From IMG/VR virus record IMGVR_UViG_3300006789_000253, positions 1 through 20,128 of that record: a stretch of 20,128 bases of DNA; one strand, written 5' to 3'. The stretch's first letter is position 1, and the number at the start of each line of letters is the position of its first letter. The position numbers were made by a program, and so were the translations under genes. This document shows positions 1 through 7,471 of the stretch, piece after piece. The notes under the pieces are model-generated. The model did no database searches. It was not told the DNA's origin and saw nothing but the letters and a program-made list of their open reading frames with translations. Source of the stretch: a virus.

Positions 1-2
1 CA

Positions 3-686
3 GGTCAAACAACTTGCAAAGCTGATGGAGGTTCCGACAGGGATGCCCTCTCAGCTTGTCAAGCAGTTAATCAAACTGAACTTGGTGCTTTCTACGCTAA
101 AACAAACGGCGTGTTAAAATTCATGGATCGTAACGACATAGTTAAGAAACATGCTGAGAGTCCAACCGTGTTCGATGATACTGGGGCGAACATTCAATAT
201 CAGTCAGTTGATTTCGATATTGATGACACGATTCTCGCTAACGATGTTTCTGTTCAACGATCAGGTGGCACAGCGCAAAATGTTACTGATTCCACTTCTA
301 TAAGTGACTTTTTCCAAAGGAATTATAGTCGTACAGGATTGATAATGGATACGGATGCTGATGCTTTGCTTCAAGCTAAAGCGATTCTGAATAATCGTAA
401 AAATCCGAAGCTGAGAATCGGTAGCATAAGCCTTGATGCTTACGGTGATGTTTCAAACAGAGTGATAGCGGCTTTGGATACTGAGATAATGGACCCGATT
501 AAAGTAACAAGAACCCAACCGGGGGGTGGTACGGTTTCTCGTACTCTTTCTGTGCAGGGAATTGAACATACAATAACGCCAAATAATTGGGTTACGACTT
601 TTCAAACAGCGGAGAAGATATTGGATGGCTTCATACTTAACAGTGCCACATCTGGTAAGTTGGGTACGAATGCCTTGAGTTATTAA
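3..686 (+). CDS. Phage minor tail protein, C-terminal part (5' truncated by window edge)
   Basis: The reading frame is open from base 3 with no stop, so the gene starts before the window; the first in-frame start-like codon (GTG at 111) is not a credible start. The visible part is 227 residues. It contains a segment reading LGAFYAKTNGVLKFMDRND, the 'baseplate/minor tail' style motif (G-x-F-[YF]-x(4)-G-x-L-x-F-x-D-R) seen in siphovirus tail-tip proteins of actinophages. It ends with a block around ITPNNWVTTFQTAE that is also typical of such tail proteins. It would form part of the tail tip or baseplate and lies directly upstream of fibre genes, as in siphovirus late operons. The family call is from motif resemblance and gene order; the exact homologue is not identified. 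Confidence 0.6.
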   Translation, partial: GQTTCKADGGSDRDALSACQAVNQTELGAFYAKTNGVLKFMDRNDIVKKHAESPTVFDDTGANIQYQSVDFDIDDTILANDVSVQRSGGTAQNVTDSTSISDFFQRNYSRTGLIMDTDADALLQAKAILNNRKNPKLRIGSISLDAYGDVSNRVIAALDTEIMDPIKVTRTQPGGGTVSRTLSVQGIEHTITPNNWVTTFQTAEKILDGFILNSATSGKLGTNALSY

Positions 687-697
687 GGAGTAATAAA

Positions 698-1555
698 ATG
701 GCAGGAGCAGGTTACAAGAGTTTCACCACAGGTGATGTGTTGACGGCGAGTGATCTTAACACGTATGGAATTGAGCAGACCATTATGGTTTTTGCGTCAA
801 GTACAGCGAGGGACACAGCGTTATCAAGTGCGAAATCTGAGGGAATGTTTGCGTTCCTTAAAGACTCTGATTCTTTGACTTACTATGACGGTTCATCTTG
901 GACAGTAGTTGATTTAGCTGGTGACATAACTGGTGTCACGGCAGGGACAGCGCTGTCAGGTGGAGGAACGAGCGGAACTGTTACGGTGAACGTGGATGTC
1001 AACTCGGCTTCTACAGTAACAGGGACAACTTCTGACTACATGCTCATTTCGGATGTTGATGATTCTAACGCCACGAAAAAGGCGTTGATTTCTGACGTTG
1101 TAGCGACAGGTGATATTACTGGTGTGACTGCCGGAACGAACATTTCAGGTGGAGGCACTAGCGGTACTGTCACAGTAAATCTTGCTATTGATGCCGCTGT
1201 TGAAGCAGGTTCAGATGGTTCAGGTGTTGACGTTACCTTCCACTCCGCAACTGCTGGCGATTACGCCATGTGGGATGCTTCAGAAGAAAAGCTGATTTTA
1301 GAAGGCACAAATGGTGCGACAGTTTTAGACATTACTGATGGCAACGTGGTTATCGGTGACGGAACTCTCACAGTTGGCTCTGATGGAGCAGGCGCAGATG
1401 TAACCTTTCATAGCGGTACTGCTGGTGATCTGGTATTGTGGGATGCAAGTGATAAATCTTTAGAGTTTACAGATGCAACGATTAGTCTTAATGGAGCATC
1501 AGCAGGCTCTTGGGCTGACGCAAACATAGTTCTTAGCAACACGGTTTTTAATTAA
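698..1555 (+). CDS. Tail fibre-like structural protein with GDITGVTAG repeats
   Basis: This 285-residue protein follows a clear ribosome binding site (AAGGAG about 9 bases before the ATG). It is rich in Gly, Ser, Thr and Ala. Two copies of a 26-residue unit begin with GDITGVTAGT and continue through an SGGGTSGTVTVN stretch (codons at 920-997 and 1109-1186). Two further internal repeats share a VTFHS...AGD...WDAS core (near residues 180-200 and 235-255). Repeats of this type are common in tail fibres of marine phages and suggest an elongated beta-rich trimeric fibre. The N-terminal part (residues 1-75) probably attaches to the tail. A third copy of the GDITGVTAG unit occurs in the short gene at 5389-5553. 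Role inferred: host recognition or fibre shaft. Confidence 0.7.
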   Translation: MAGAGYKSFTTGDVLTASDLNTYGIEQTIMVFASSTARDTALSSAKSEGMFAFLKDSDSLTYYDGSSWTVVDLAGDITGVTAGTALSGGGTSGTVTVNVDVNSASTVTGTTSDYMLISDVDDSNATKKALISDVVATGDITGVTAGTNISGGGTSGTVTVNLAIDAAVEAGSDGSGVDVTFHSATAGDYAMWDASEEKLILEGTNGATVLDITDGNVVIGDGTLTVGSDGAGADVTFHSGTAGDLVLWDASDKSLEFTDATISLNGASAGSWADANIVLSNTVFN

Positions 1556-1571
1556 ATAAAGGAAAGGCGAT

Positions 1572-1925
1572 ATGGCAACATATTCAAAAGAGTTACTATC
1601 AGGTGGCACAAACGGTAAAAACATTAAAGTTGCCGCTACAGCTACTGCTGGTACGACTATTCATACCGCTACAAGTGGTACTTCCAACTTGGATGAAATC
1701 TGGTTGTATGCTTGCAACACGGATTCAACGGACAGGAAACTGACCATCGAATACGGTGGAGCAACATCACCTGATGAATTAACAGAAATCACGATTACTG
1801 CTGAAGCTGGTTGGGTGCTTGTAGTCCCCGGTTTGCTTTTGCAGAACAGTCTCGTTGTTAAAGCATTTGCGGCGGCGGCTAACGTGGTCAACATTAACGG
1901 TTTTGTAAATAGAGTAACTGCTTAA
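1572..1925 (+). CDS. Small phage structural protein, unknown function
   Basis: 117 residues, starting 11 bases after a GGAAAGG ribosome binding site. The sequence is Thr/Ala/Gly-rich with alternating hydrophobic residues (DEIWLYACNTDSTDRKLTIEY; EITITAEAGWVLVVPGLLL), consistent with a beta-sandwich fold. There is no signal peptide or convincing membrane segment. Position between two fibre/adhesin genes suggests a virion component, such as a fibre-associated or head-fibre protein. I do not recognise a named family. Confidence 0.5.
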   Translation: MATYSKELLSGGTNGKNIKVAATATAGTTIHTATSGTSNLDEIWLYACNTDSTDRKLTIEYGGATSPDELTEITITAEAGWVLVVPGLLLQNSLVVKAFAAAANVVNINGFVNRVTA

Positions 1926-1937
1926 AAAGGGTTCTTA

Positions 1938-2894
1938 ATGTTTCGACAAGATAGGACTAACCCTAGTACCGCTGTTTCTACGTGGAAGGCTCGAAAGGAT
2001 TTGCCGAAGGCTAATCCGTCTACGGCTGTTTCTGCGTGGATGAACGGCGGTTTGGCTGGTGCTGGTGGTTTATCTGAATTACTTGGTGGTGTAAGAACCC
2101 AGTATGAGGATTCTGGCACAACGTATCGTGTTCATACTTTCAAAAACAATGGGACTCTTACTGTTACTGGTAGCGGCGAAGTGGAATACATTTTGGTTGC
2201 GGCTGGAGGATCAGTTTACAATGGTGGCGGTGGTGCTGGCGGTTACATAACAGGAACTATTGAGTTGACCGAAGGTGATTACTCAATCGTTGTTGGTAGC
2301 GGAGTTCGTTATGAGCAAACAGGTGGTGACATCGGTGCAGGTGTAACTCCTAGTCGTGGAAATAATTCTACGGCATTTGGTTTAACTGCTTACGGTGGCG
2401 GTGGTGGCGGTTCAGGTGGCGTTACAGCAGATGGTGGTTCGGGTGCTGGAACTATTAATGGTACAACTGCTGGATCTGCTGTTTTATCAGGCGCACAAGG
2501 TAACGATGGTGCCACTTCAGTTTCTAGTCACGCTGGTGGCGGTGGTGGTGCTGGTGGTGCAGGTCAGGCAGGCACTTCAAGCAAATCTGGTGACGGTGGA
2601 GCGTATGTTACAGCCGCATTTAGTTGGGATGGTGTAACAACCTACTTTGCTGAAGGTGGTGGTGGTTCTTATTCTACTGATACAGGTGGTACAACTGCTC
2701 TTTTTATTGGTGGGCCGGGTGCAGGTTATGATGGAGAAACTTCTGATGATGTGCAGGGTTATTCAGCCGCACCTAATTTTGGTGGAGGAGCAGGCGGTAA
2801 GGGCAATAATGCGTCAACACAATCTAATAGTTACGGAGCGATTATGACTGAAAGTGGCGGTGGTATCGTGATGGTCAGAGTGGCGGCAGAATAA
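1938..2894 (+). CDS. Glycine-rich tail fibre / adhesin-like protein
   Basis: 318 residues. The N-terminus carries a duplicated segment (NPSTAVSTW at residues 9-17 and NPSTAVSAW at 26-34). Next comes a short beta domain (YRVHTFKNNGTLTVTGSGEVEYILVAAGG) and then a long stretch with many runs of three to five glycines (GGGGAGGY, YGGGGGGSGG, AGGGGGAGGAG). Glycine-rich phage fibre tips and adhesins form polyglycine sandwiches whose loops contact receptors; this protein fits that pattern. Its stop overlaps the start of the next gene (TAATG), indicating translational coupling. Role inferred: host receptor binding. The glycine codons (GGTGGCGGT tracts) also make this region internally repetitive and prone to slippage. 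Confidence 0.65.
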   Translation: MFRQDRTNPSTAVSTWKARKDLPKANPSTAVSAWMNGGLAGAGGLSELLGGVRTQYEDSGTTYRVHTFKNNGTLTVTGSGEVEYILVAAGGSVYNGGGGAGGYITGTIELTEGDYSIVVGSGVRYEQTGGDIGAGVTPSRGNNSTAFGLTAYGGGGGGSGGVTADGGSGAGTINGTTAGSAVLSGAQGNDGATSVSSHAGGGGGAGGAGQAGTSSKSGDGGAYVTAAFSWDGVTTYFAEGGGGSYSTDTGGTTALFIGGPGAGYDGETSDDVQGYSAAPNFGGGAGGKGNNASTQSNSYGAIMTESGGGIVMVRVAAE

Positions 2895-3565
2895 TGGCAG
2901 TTCCTATTATCACAGATCAAACAAGTGGTTTTGAGGCTGTTACTTCTCATTTGATGGGCAGTGATGGTCCTGTGCAAACGTGGACTATCAGTTCTGGTAC
3001 TACTAATACTGCCGCTGATTGGGCTTTGTATCACGAACTGATAATAATTATGACATTGAATATGACAGATTCAGGTGGTTCAACTGGTACGAGCCAAAAT
3101 GATATGTATATGAAAATCAATGACACTAGTTATGGGAATAGGTGGAAGTATTGGTATTTTTCAAATAATCAGGATTTGGCTGAGGGTTACACTTCTTCTA
3201 ATAGTCAACCGTTTTTTGACACGAATGGGATTCAATTAAACGCTAGATCAGGAAGCGAGGATAAGCAACCGTTTTGGGCGAGAATACGCATTTCTAATGC
3301 GAATAGTAAAGCAATGAAAAACATTCAGTTCAGTTCAGGTAATTTTTATTCTACTGATTCTTCGTCAGCAAATTCGGCTACCAGTTATGTTCCTAATGGT
3401 GTTGGACAATGGGGTGGTGCTTCCAGTACGAGCAGTTACGGACTTCAAACAGATTATCAAGCACCTGTGAGTTCAATAAAGTTTCATATGGTTCCAACCA
3501 GTTCTTATTTTGCGGACAATTCAAAGATTTTTGTTTACGGCAGACGACAACAGGAGATTTACTAA
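2894..3565 (+). CDS. Tail fibre-like protein, member 1 of a tandem adhesin set
   Basis: 223 residues, coupled to the previous and next genes by one-base TAATG overlaps. Rich in Ser, Asn, Tyr and Gly, with few charged residues, as is usual for exposed fibre or receptor-binding domains. The C-terminus reads SKIFVYGRR, resembling the ends of the next two proteins (STVTIYGLDD and GQLTVYGITGAT), and all three begin with a short MA- start. The three are therefore probably distant paralogues or one structural module repeated. No enzymatic motif is visible. A virion surface or fibre role is inferred from context. Confidence 0.5.
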   Translation: MAVPIITDQTSGFEAVTSHLMGSDGPVQTWTISSGTTNTAADWALYHELIIIMTLNMTDSGGSTGTSQNDMYMKINDTSYGNRWKYWYFSNNQDLAEGYTSSNSQPFFDTNGIQLNARSGSEDKQPFWARIRISNANSKAMKNIQFSSGNFYSTDSSSANSATSYVPNGVGQWGGASSTSSYGLQTDYQAPVSSIKFHMVPTSSYFADNSKIFVYGRRQQEIY

Positions 3566-4182
3566 TGGCGGCACCAGTTTATGAACCTATAGCAACCGCA
3601 ACTGTTCGTTCCAAAGTTGCAAATTTTACTATTTCTAGTATTCCTCAAACTCATTCACATTTGCATATATCTTGCGATTTTGGTATGGCATATAATGAGT
3701 ACAACACTTCTTATGGTGGGGTTTACCAGTTTCGTTTCAACGGTGATAGTGGTGGTTCAAATTATGGTTGGGTTTCTTGGGGACACCCTATGAATTACAA
3801 TAGTTACACTCGCTTGATTCAATACGATTTATCTGATGGCGGTTTTGAATGTAGGAGTATGGCTACAGGTGTAAATAAAACGGTTGATGGCAACAAAGTC
3901 TCTGTTCCTTGGCAAGGTTACGATCACATAGAGATGACTGTGGCGGATTACACAGAAGCAGTTCATAAAGGTAAAGCGGTTGATCTTTACGCCACTAGCG
4001 GAAAAAGTTACTGGAAAGCGGGGTGGAGCAGTATGTATTTTTGTGGAACAAATCAAGGATCTGGTGTGTGGTATGACTCGACTGGTACAGGGAATGTAAC
4101 TAGCCTTTATTGTGCGGTGGGAAGTGGATATTTCACTCCCGGTTCGACAGTAACAATCTATGGATTGGATGATGACAACTAA
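3565..4182 (+). CDS. Tail fibre-like protein, member 2 of a tandem adhesin set
   Basis: The frame is open further upstream (to 3409), but the ATG at 3565 is chosen because it overlaps the preceding stop codon exactly as the neighbouring genes do (TAATG), giving 205 residues. Tyr-, Gly- and Ser-rich, with a beta-rich appearance. It contains a YDHIEMTV segment and a final TVTIYG motif; the next protein has the matching YDHLMIVG and LTVYG. This supports a shared fold with the flanking proteins. Two cysteine-containing strands (YFCGTNQ, LYCAVGSG) are present. No catalytic motif. Inferred function: receptor-binding or decoration protein of the tail. Confidence 0.5.
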   Translation: MAAPVYEPIATATVRSKVANFTISSIPQTHSHLHISCDFGMAYNEYNTSYGGVYQFRFNGDSGGSNYGWVSWGHPMNYNSYTRLIQYDLSDGGFECRSMATGVNKTVDGNKVSVPWQGYDHIEMTVADYTEAVHKGKAVDLYATSGKSYWKAGWSSMYFCGTNQGSGVWYDSTGTGNVTSLYCAVGSGYFTPGSTVTIYGLDDDN

Positions 4183-4781
4183 TGGCTGAAGCAATAGAAG
4201 TAGTTAAAAATAGTAGCGGCACTACTGTCGGTAATAGCACTTGGGGAAACGCTCAACCTGCTTCAGTAGAGATTGGTCCTTTCATAGATTATGACCATCT
4301 TATGATTGTTGGGCATATGACTTCTAATGATACTGGTGTTAACCAAGTCTATAATTATATGAGAGTAGGAAATACGTCTGGAACATATTCTTCAGAACAT
4401 CAATTCCAAAGATCCGTTGGCGATTTGAATACATATAACATTAGTGCTGTTTTATCTTACGATTCGGATTTCGCTTGGATGAGTACTCTGTCTACTTCTA
4501 TGCACACCTTTGGAGAAAAAGGTGGAACTTCTTTCACTTATTGGATTTACAACGCTAAAGGTGGTTTAGATCAATCTGGTAACGCCGCTTATGTAGTAGG
4601 TCAAGGTGATGCTCAATGGGTTCCTAGTGCTACAAGTAGTCATTATTGCAATTCTTGGGGGCAGTTTATGGTGGCAGATTCAAGTATCAGTAAAGCAAAT
4701 AAGTTGTATTTTTACCCTAATAGCACTACTTATGGGGATTATGGTCAATTAACAGTATATGGAATAACAGGAGCAACATGA
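4182..4781 (+). CDS. Tail fibre-like protein, member 3 of a tandem adhesin set
   Basis: 199 residues, starting within the previous stop (TAATG). YDHLMIVG near residue 37 and LTVYGITG at the C-terminus parallel the YDHIEMTV and VTIYGLDD segments of the gene before, so these genes look like diverged duplicates. Low charge and high Ser/Tyr/Asn/Gly content suit an exposed phage surface protein. The stop is 1 base from the start of the tail chaperone-like gene. Name is by context only. Confidence 0.5.
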   Translation: MAEAIEVVKNSSGTTVGNSTWGNAQPASVEIGPFIDYDHLMIVGHMTSNDTGVNQVYNYMRVGNTSGTYSSEHQFQRSVGDLNTYNISAVLSYDSDFAWMSTLSTSMHTFGEKGGTSFTYWIYNAKGGLDQSGNAAYVVGQGDAQWVPSATSSHYCNSWGQFMVADSSISKANKLYFYPNSTTYGDYGQLTVYGITGAT

Positions 4782-4782
4782 T

Positions 4783-5067
4783 ATGAGTAAACCTCAAAAA
4801 ATGGTTAATGGTGTGGTCATGGATATGACCGATGAAGAAATCGCTGAACGCGAGGAACAACAAGCAAGATGGGATTCAGATTTCACCAGTGTCAGAAATG
4901 AAAGAGACAGTAAATTGTTTCGTAGCGATTGGACTCGTTTAGATGACAATGGTTTGTCTGATGAGAAGAAAGCGGAATGGGCGACATACAGGCAAGCACT
5001 CAGAGACTATCCTGCTTCGGCAAGTAAAGTTTCTAAACTTGGTGCATGGCCGTCAGAACCGTCTTAA
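4783..5067 (+). CDS. Phage tail assembly chaperone-like protein (Phage_tail_APC type)
   Basis: 94 residues. The segment from about residue 39 to 76 matches the hallmark of the phage tail assembly chaperone / fibre-assembly family: an R-x-x-R-D-x-x-L start, a DWTRLDD core, then WATYRQALRDYP. An acidic helical N-terminal half (TDEEIAEREEQQARWDSDF) precedes it. In other phages such small proteins sit beside tail fibre genes and help fibre assembly; the position directly after the adhesin set agrees. The N-terminal 20 residues (VNGVVMDMTDEEIA) also follow the pattern of this family. Confidence 0.7.
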   Translation: MSKPQKMVNGVVMDMTDEEIAEREEQQARWDSDFTSVRNERDSKLFRSDWTRLDDNGLSDEKKAEWATYRQALRDYPASASKVSKLGAWPSEPS

Positions 5068-5088
5068 AAATAATAGTAAGGTAAGAAT

Positions 5089-5379
5089 ATGAGTAGAGTA
5101 AAAGCAAGCGCTGGGGATTACGGAGTTTACAAGGGTGATGAGGCTTTAACAGTTTCAAGCACCGCTGTGGCTTTAGCTTCTGTTCCAACAGGTGCAGTAA
5201 ACGCTTTAGTTACTAATGGTGCTGAAGCTATACGAGTCAGGTGGGGGACACCGACTGCTTCAGTTGGACATTATTTGAATCCTCATTCTGTTATTGACCT
5301 TTTCAGCAGTATGGAAACAGTTAAGTTCATTCGAGTGGGTAGTTCTGATAGCACTATTCACGTAACTTATTTCGGGTAG
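5089..5379 (+). CDS. Small phage structural protein, unknown function
   Basis: 96 residues, preceded by a GTAAGG ribosome binding site. Contains a central IRVRWGTPTASVGHYLNPHSVIDL segment and ends in STIHVTYFG. The pattern of short beta strands suggests a jelly-roll or similar virion component. Same strand, same late-gene block, 9 bases upstream of the next short gene. I do not recognise a characterised family. Confidence 0.45.
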   Translation: MSRVKASAGDYGVYKGDEALTVSSTAVALASVPTGAVNALVTNGAEAIRVRWGTPTASVGHYLNPHSVIDLFSSMETVKFIRVGSSDSTIHVTYFG

Positions 5380-5388
5380 GAGAGTCTT

Positions 5389-5553
5389 ATGCCAAGTCGT
5401 ATTCAGCAAAGGGTTGAACAAGTCCCTACAGGTGACATCACAGGTGTGACAGCAGGGACAGCACTTTCGGGTGGAGGTTCCAGCGGTGCGCTTACAATAA
5501 ACGTTATTGTAGCTGACGATGATTTGATACTCGCTTCACAAGTGTATGCCTAA
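5389..5553 (+). CDS. 54-aa protein carrying a single tail-fibre GDITGVTAG repeat
   Basis: Short gene with a good ribosome binding site (GGAG, 8 bases before ATG) and a stop that overlaps the endolysin start (TAATG). Residues 15-40 form one copy of the same 26-residue GDITGVTAGTALSGGG-type unit that occurs twice in the fibre protein encoded at 698-1555; the remainder is a short basic N-terminus (MPSRIQQRVEQVPT) and an acidic hydrophobic tail. It may be a small fibre component, a remnant of a larger fibre gene, or a mobile fibre segment. Coding is supported by spacing on both sides and by protein-level conservation of the repeat. Confidence 0.65.
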   Translation: MPSRIQQRVEQVPTGDITGVTAGTALSGGGSSGALTINVIVADDDLILASQVYA

Positions 5554-6290
5554 TGAATCTTCCTACGACTAAAAGCAACATCCAGCTTGACTTACTGCAT
5601 CCGAAATTTGTAACAAGACTTGAAGCGTTCTTTTCAGATAGTCGTATCAAAGGAAAAGTTAAAGTCAACTCAGGTTGCAGATCGTATGCGACACAAATGG
5701 GTTACTACAAAGCATACAAAGCAGGTAAAGGTAACCTTGCGGCTAATCCTGATAGACGTTTCGGTGTTAAAGGTTTAGACGGTCAAGGCATTTGGCGAGG
5801 CTCTTGGCACATGGAACAGCTTGACGGATATTGTTACGCTGTCGATTTGGCTCAATGGAGCAAGAAGCTTTCCAAACCTGCTATCAACGACATCGCTACA
5901 GAGTATGGGATTGTTCCAACGATTAAAGATAAAGAATGGTGGCATCATCAGCCACGTTCAGGCGTTGACTGGTTTCCTGCTCCAGCATTAACAGGTGAAC
6001 CGTCAGAGAAAGTAGACGCTCCTGAACCAGTAACAGACTGGGCAGGAATACTCGCCGCTATTGAAATGCAACGCAAAGAAGTAACAGCTTTTCCTTTACG
6101 TAAAGGAGCTAAAGGTGGATCGGTTAAAACTGTTCAATCATGTCTCGGAAGATTAGGTTTTGAGTGCGGAATAGCTGACGGTCTGTATGGTCGTAAAACA
6201 GCTTGGGCGGTTAAACAATTTCAGAAAAAGCGAGGATTGCGTGTAACTGGTATAGTTGACGGTAATACCTTTAGCGCATTATTCAAGTAA
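5553..6290 (+). CDS. Endolysin: M15-family peptidase with C-terminal peptidoglycan-binding domain
   Basis: 245 residues. The N-terminal domain has the zinc peptidase M15 signature: SGCRSYATQ near residues 40-48, SWHMEQLDGYCYAVDL with the probable zinc ligands His86 and Asp98, and EWWHH with the last ligand at His131 or His132. Members of this family cleave peptide bonds in peptidoglycan cross-links. A linker of about 35 residues leads to a PG_binding_1 domain (about 175-243) with the usual LGRLGF...ADGLYGRKTAWAVKQFQ pattern. There is no signal peptide, so release would depend on a holin; a holin candidate lies two genes downstream. This is the main lysis enzyme of the window. Confidence 0.85.
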   Translation: MNLPTTKSNIQLDLLHPKFVTRLEAFFSDSRIKGKVKVNSGCRSYATQMGYYKAYKAGKGNLAANPDRRFGVKGLDGQGIWRGSWHMEQLDGYCYAVDLAQWSKKLSKPAINDIATEYGIVPTIKDKEWWHHQPRSGVDWFPAPALTGEPSEKVDAPEPVTDWAGILAAIEMQRKEVTAFPLRKGAKGGSVKTVQSCLGRLGFECGIADGLYGRKTAWAVKQFQKKRGLRVTGIVDGNTFSALFK

Positions 6291-6304
6291 GGAGAAATAA
6301 TAAA

Positions 6305-6655
6305 ATGCTACTCACCCACAAAAGGGCTGATCGTGTATCAACTATAAGAGTCCAAGAAGCTCTAAGAAATAAAGGTTATGCATCAGGTCACACAGATGGC
6401 AGATATGGAATAACAACTATGAAAGCTGTAGTTGCTTTTCAGAATGAGAACAAGCTTGATCCAACAGGTCGAGTTGATGATGAGTTGTTCGCCATGATTG
6501 TGGATGGGGCAAAAGCTCCAGCTAAAAAGGCTCCTGCTAAGAAAGCTCCTGCAAAGAAAACAGAAGCTAAGAAAGAACCAGCTAAAAAAGCTCCAGCTAA
6601 AAAAGCTCCAGCTAAAAAACCAGCCGCTAAGAAACCTGCGGCTAAGAAAGGTTAA
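6305..6655 (+). CDS. Peptidoglycan-binding domain protein with histone-H1-like Lys/Ala/Pro tail
   Basis: 116 residues, with an AAGGAG ribosome binding site 10 bases before the ATG. Residues 12-66 form a PG_binding_1 domain ([12 protein letters not shown]...[16 protein letters not shown]...[12 protein letters not shown]), related to the domain of the upstream endolysin. From about residue 70 to the end the protein is almost wholly [13 protein letters not shown] repeats, resembling the C-terminal tails of histone H1 and mycobacterial HupB. The DNA shows matching 12-15 bp repeats, so length variation is likely. No catalytic domain. It may anchor to the wall by the first domain and bind DNA, teichoic acid or other polyanions through the basic tail; this is inference. 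Confidence 0.7.
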   Translation: MLLTHKRADRVSTIRVQEALRNKGYASGHTDGRYGITTMKAVVAFQNENKLDPTGRVDDELFAMIVDGAKAPAKKAPAKKAPAKKTEAKKEPAKKAPAKKAPAKKPAAKKPAAKKG

Positions 6656-6657
6656 CA

Positions 6658-6924
6658 ATGAATTTGAAATTAGATTTAGACCAGCTTAAAGATGTTGCGG
6701 AACGTGCCTTAATGACATATGTGCAATCCGTAGTCGGTTTGATTGCCGCTTCGGGAATGACAGACTTGTCAATGTCGAGCGCTAAGACGATTGTCGTTTC
6801 AGCGGCTCCTGCGGCTTTATCAATTATTAAAGGCTACTTTGCTTCCGTGTTACCAGTAGGTGACAAGTCAGCTTCAGTTTTGCCTATGGCGAAACCAACA
6901 GGTAAAGAATATAAAGCAGAGTAA
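6658..6924 (+). CDS. Putative holin (r1t-like)
   Basis: 88 residues starting 2 bases after the stop of the previous gene. It resembles the r1t holin family: an amphipathic N-terminal helix (LDLDQLKDVAERALMTYVQS), a hydrophobic segment (VVGLIAASG), then a second hydrophobic helix (TIVVSAAPAALSIIKGYFASVL) and a charged C-terminal tail. Holins make membrane lesions that release endolysins. The position at the end of the lysis cassette fits. The alternative is another small membrane-associated lysis protein. It ends exactly where the convergent HNH gene ends. Confidence 0.65.
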   Translation: MNLKLDLDQLKDVAERALMTYVQSVVGLIAASGMTDLSMSSAKTIVVSAAPAALSIIKGYFASVLPVGDKSASVLPMAKPTGKEYKAE

Positions 6925-6937
6925 TTAAACTCTTTTT
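6918..6937 (+). terminator. Weak intrinsic terminator candidate at the convergent junction
   Basis: A 5-bp stem (AGAGT/ACTCT) with a 6-base loop is followed by TTTT. It overlaps the last codons of the holin candidate and the convergently transcribed HNH gene, whose stop codons abut with no intergenic space. The stem is short, so efficiency is uncertain. Confidence 0.35.
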
Positions 6938-7332
6938 AATAAACCTAATTTAGTTGCGGCTTCAGGGTTGTCGTGTATCCATGTGTGACAGCTTCTGCAA
7001 ACTGCCATAGTGTTTTCAACATCAAGAATTGAACCACCTCTAGCTCTTGTTAGTGGTTCGTGAATGTCAACTGCTCGCCCATCACATACAAGTTTTTCTG
7101 CATTGCTTTTAATAGCACGTTTCTGTGTTTCAGTTAATAAAGATAATAAGTGTCGAGTTATGTGAACACCTGCTTCACACCATTGTCGATACTCTAATTC
7201 ATTTTTTACAAATTCACGGCGTTGAGTTTGAACACGTTGCCTTTTTTTACTCATTGGGCGTAACGGTGTTTTACGTTTAAGAGGAGTTTTTTGTTTTAAA
7301 GGTGTTTTTCGTTTAAGCGGCGTTCTTTTCAT
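6925..7332 (-). CDS. HNH endonuclease
   Basis: 135 residues. The N-terminus is a basic repeat (KRTPLKRKTPLKQKTPLK...), common in phage HNH proteins and probably DNA-contacting. The HNH core is at residues 89-120: DIHEPLTRARGG with His91, an Asn in DVENTMAVC (Asn107), and CRSCHTWIH with His120; Cys83, Cys112 and Cys115 are possible zinc ligands. It would nick or cut DNA; small HNH proteins often assist packaging or act as free-standing homing enzymes. Last gene of the leftward operon; its GGAG ribosome binding site lies inside the preceding small gene, with a 20-base overlap. Confidence 0.8.
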   Translation of the reverse strand: MKRTPLKRKTPLKQKTPLKRKTPLRPMSKKRQRVQTQRREFVKNELEYRQWCEAGVHITRHLLSLLTETQKRAIKSNAEKLVCDGRAVDIHEPLTRARGGSILDVENTMAVCRSCHTWIHDNPEAATKLGLLKRV

Positions 7333-7471
7333 TTCTGCAACTCCGTAATTGTTTTATTGAATGTGTTTTTGTAGCTTCTCCACAATGACATAGTATGGCT
7401 ATGTCTTGTTTGAATCTTTTTTGTCCGTCAGGGATTTTGCTAGTAAAAACAAAGTCGTTACTTAACTCCAT
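7313..7471 (-). CDS. 52-aa protein with CHC...C motif
   Basis: A short frame on the minus strand that fills the gap between two operon members. Its ATG overlaps the upstream stop (TAATG) and it runs 20 bases into the HNH gene. Residues 28-45 hold C-H-C-G followed 15 residues later by another Cys, which could be part of a small metal site, with a basic C-terminus. Evidence for coding is the exact coupling at the start, the lack of any other use for the gap, and the HNH ribosome binding site embedded within it. Function unknown. Confidence 0.55.
   Translation of the reverse strand: MELSNDFVFTSKIPDGQKRFKQDIAILCHCGEATKTHSIKQLRSCRNEKNAA

Noticed and set aside
2395-2847. Two + strand frames inside the glycine-rich gene
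   Set aside because: They are out-of-frame readings of GGTGGC-rich glycine codons giving low-complexity Val/Leu/Gln proteins; the 318-residue frame explains the DNA better.
3409-3564. Longer start for the second adhesin-set gene
   Set aside because: It would overlap the previous gene by over 150 bases; the ATG at 3565 has the TAATG overlap shared by its neighbours.
698-5553. Diversity-generating retroelement suggested by repeated fibre segments
   Set aside because: No reverse transcriptase or adenine-biased template/variable pair is visible; the repeats differ at all base types.
6925-7332. N-terminal KRTPLK repeats of the HNH protein as a novelty
   Set aside because: Basic repeats of this kind are familiar at the start of phage HNH proteins.
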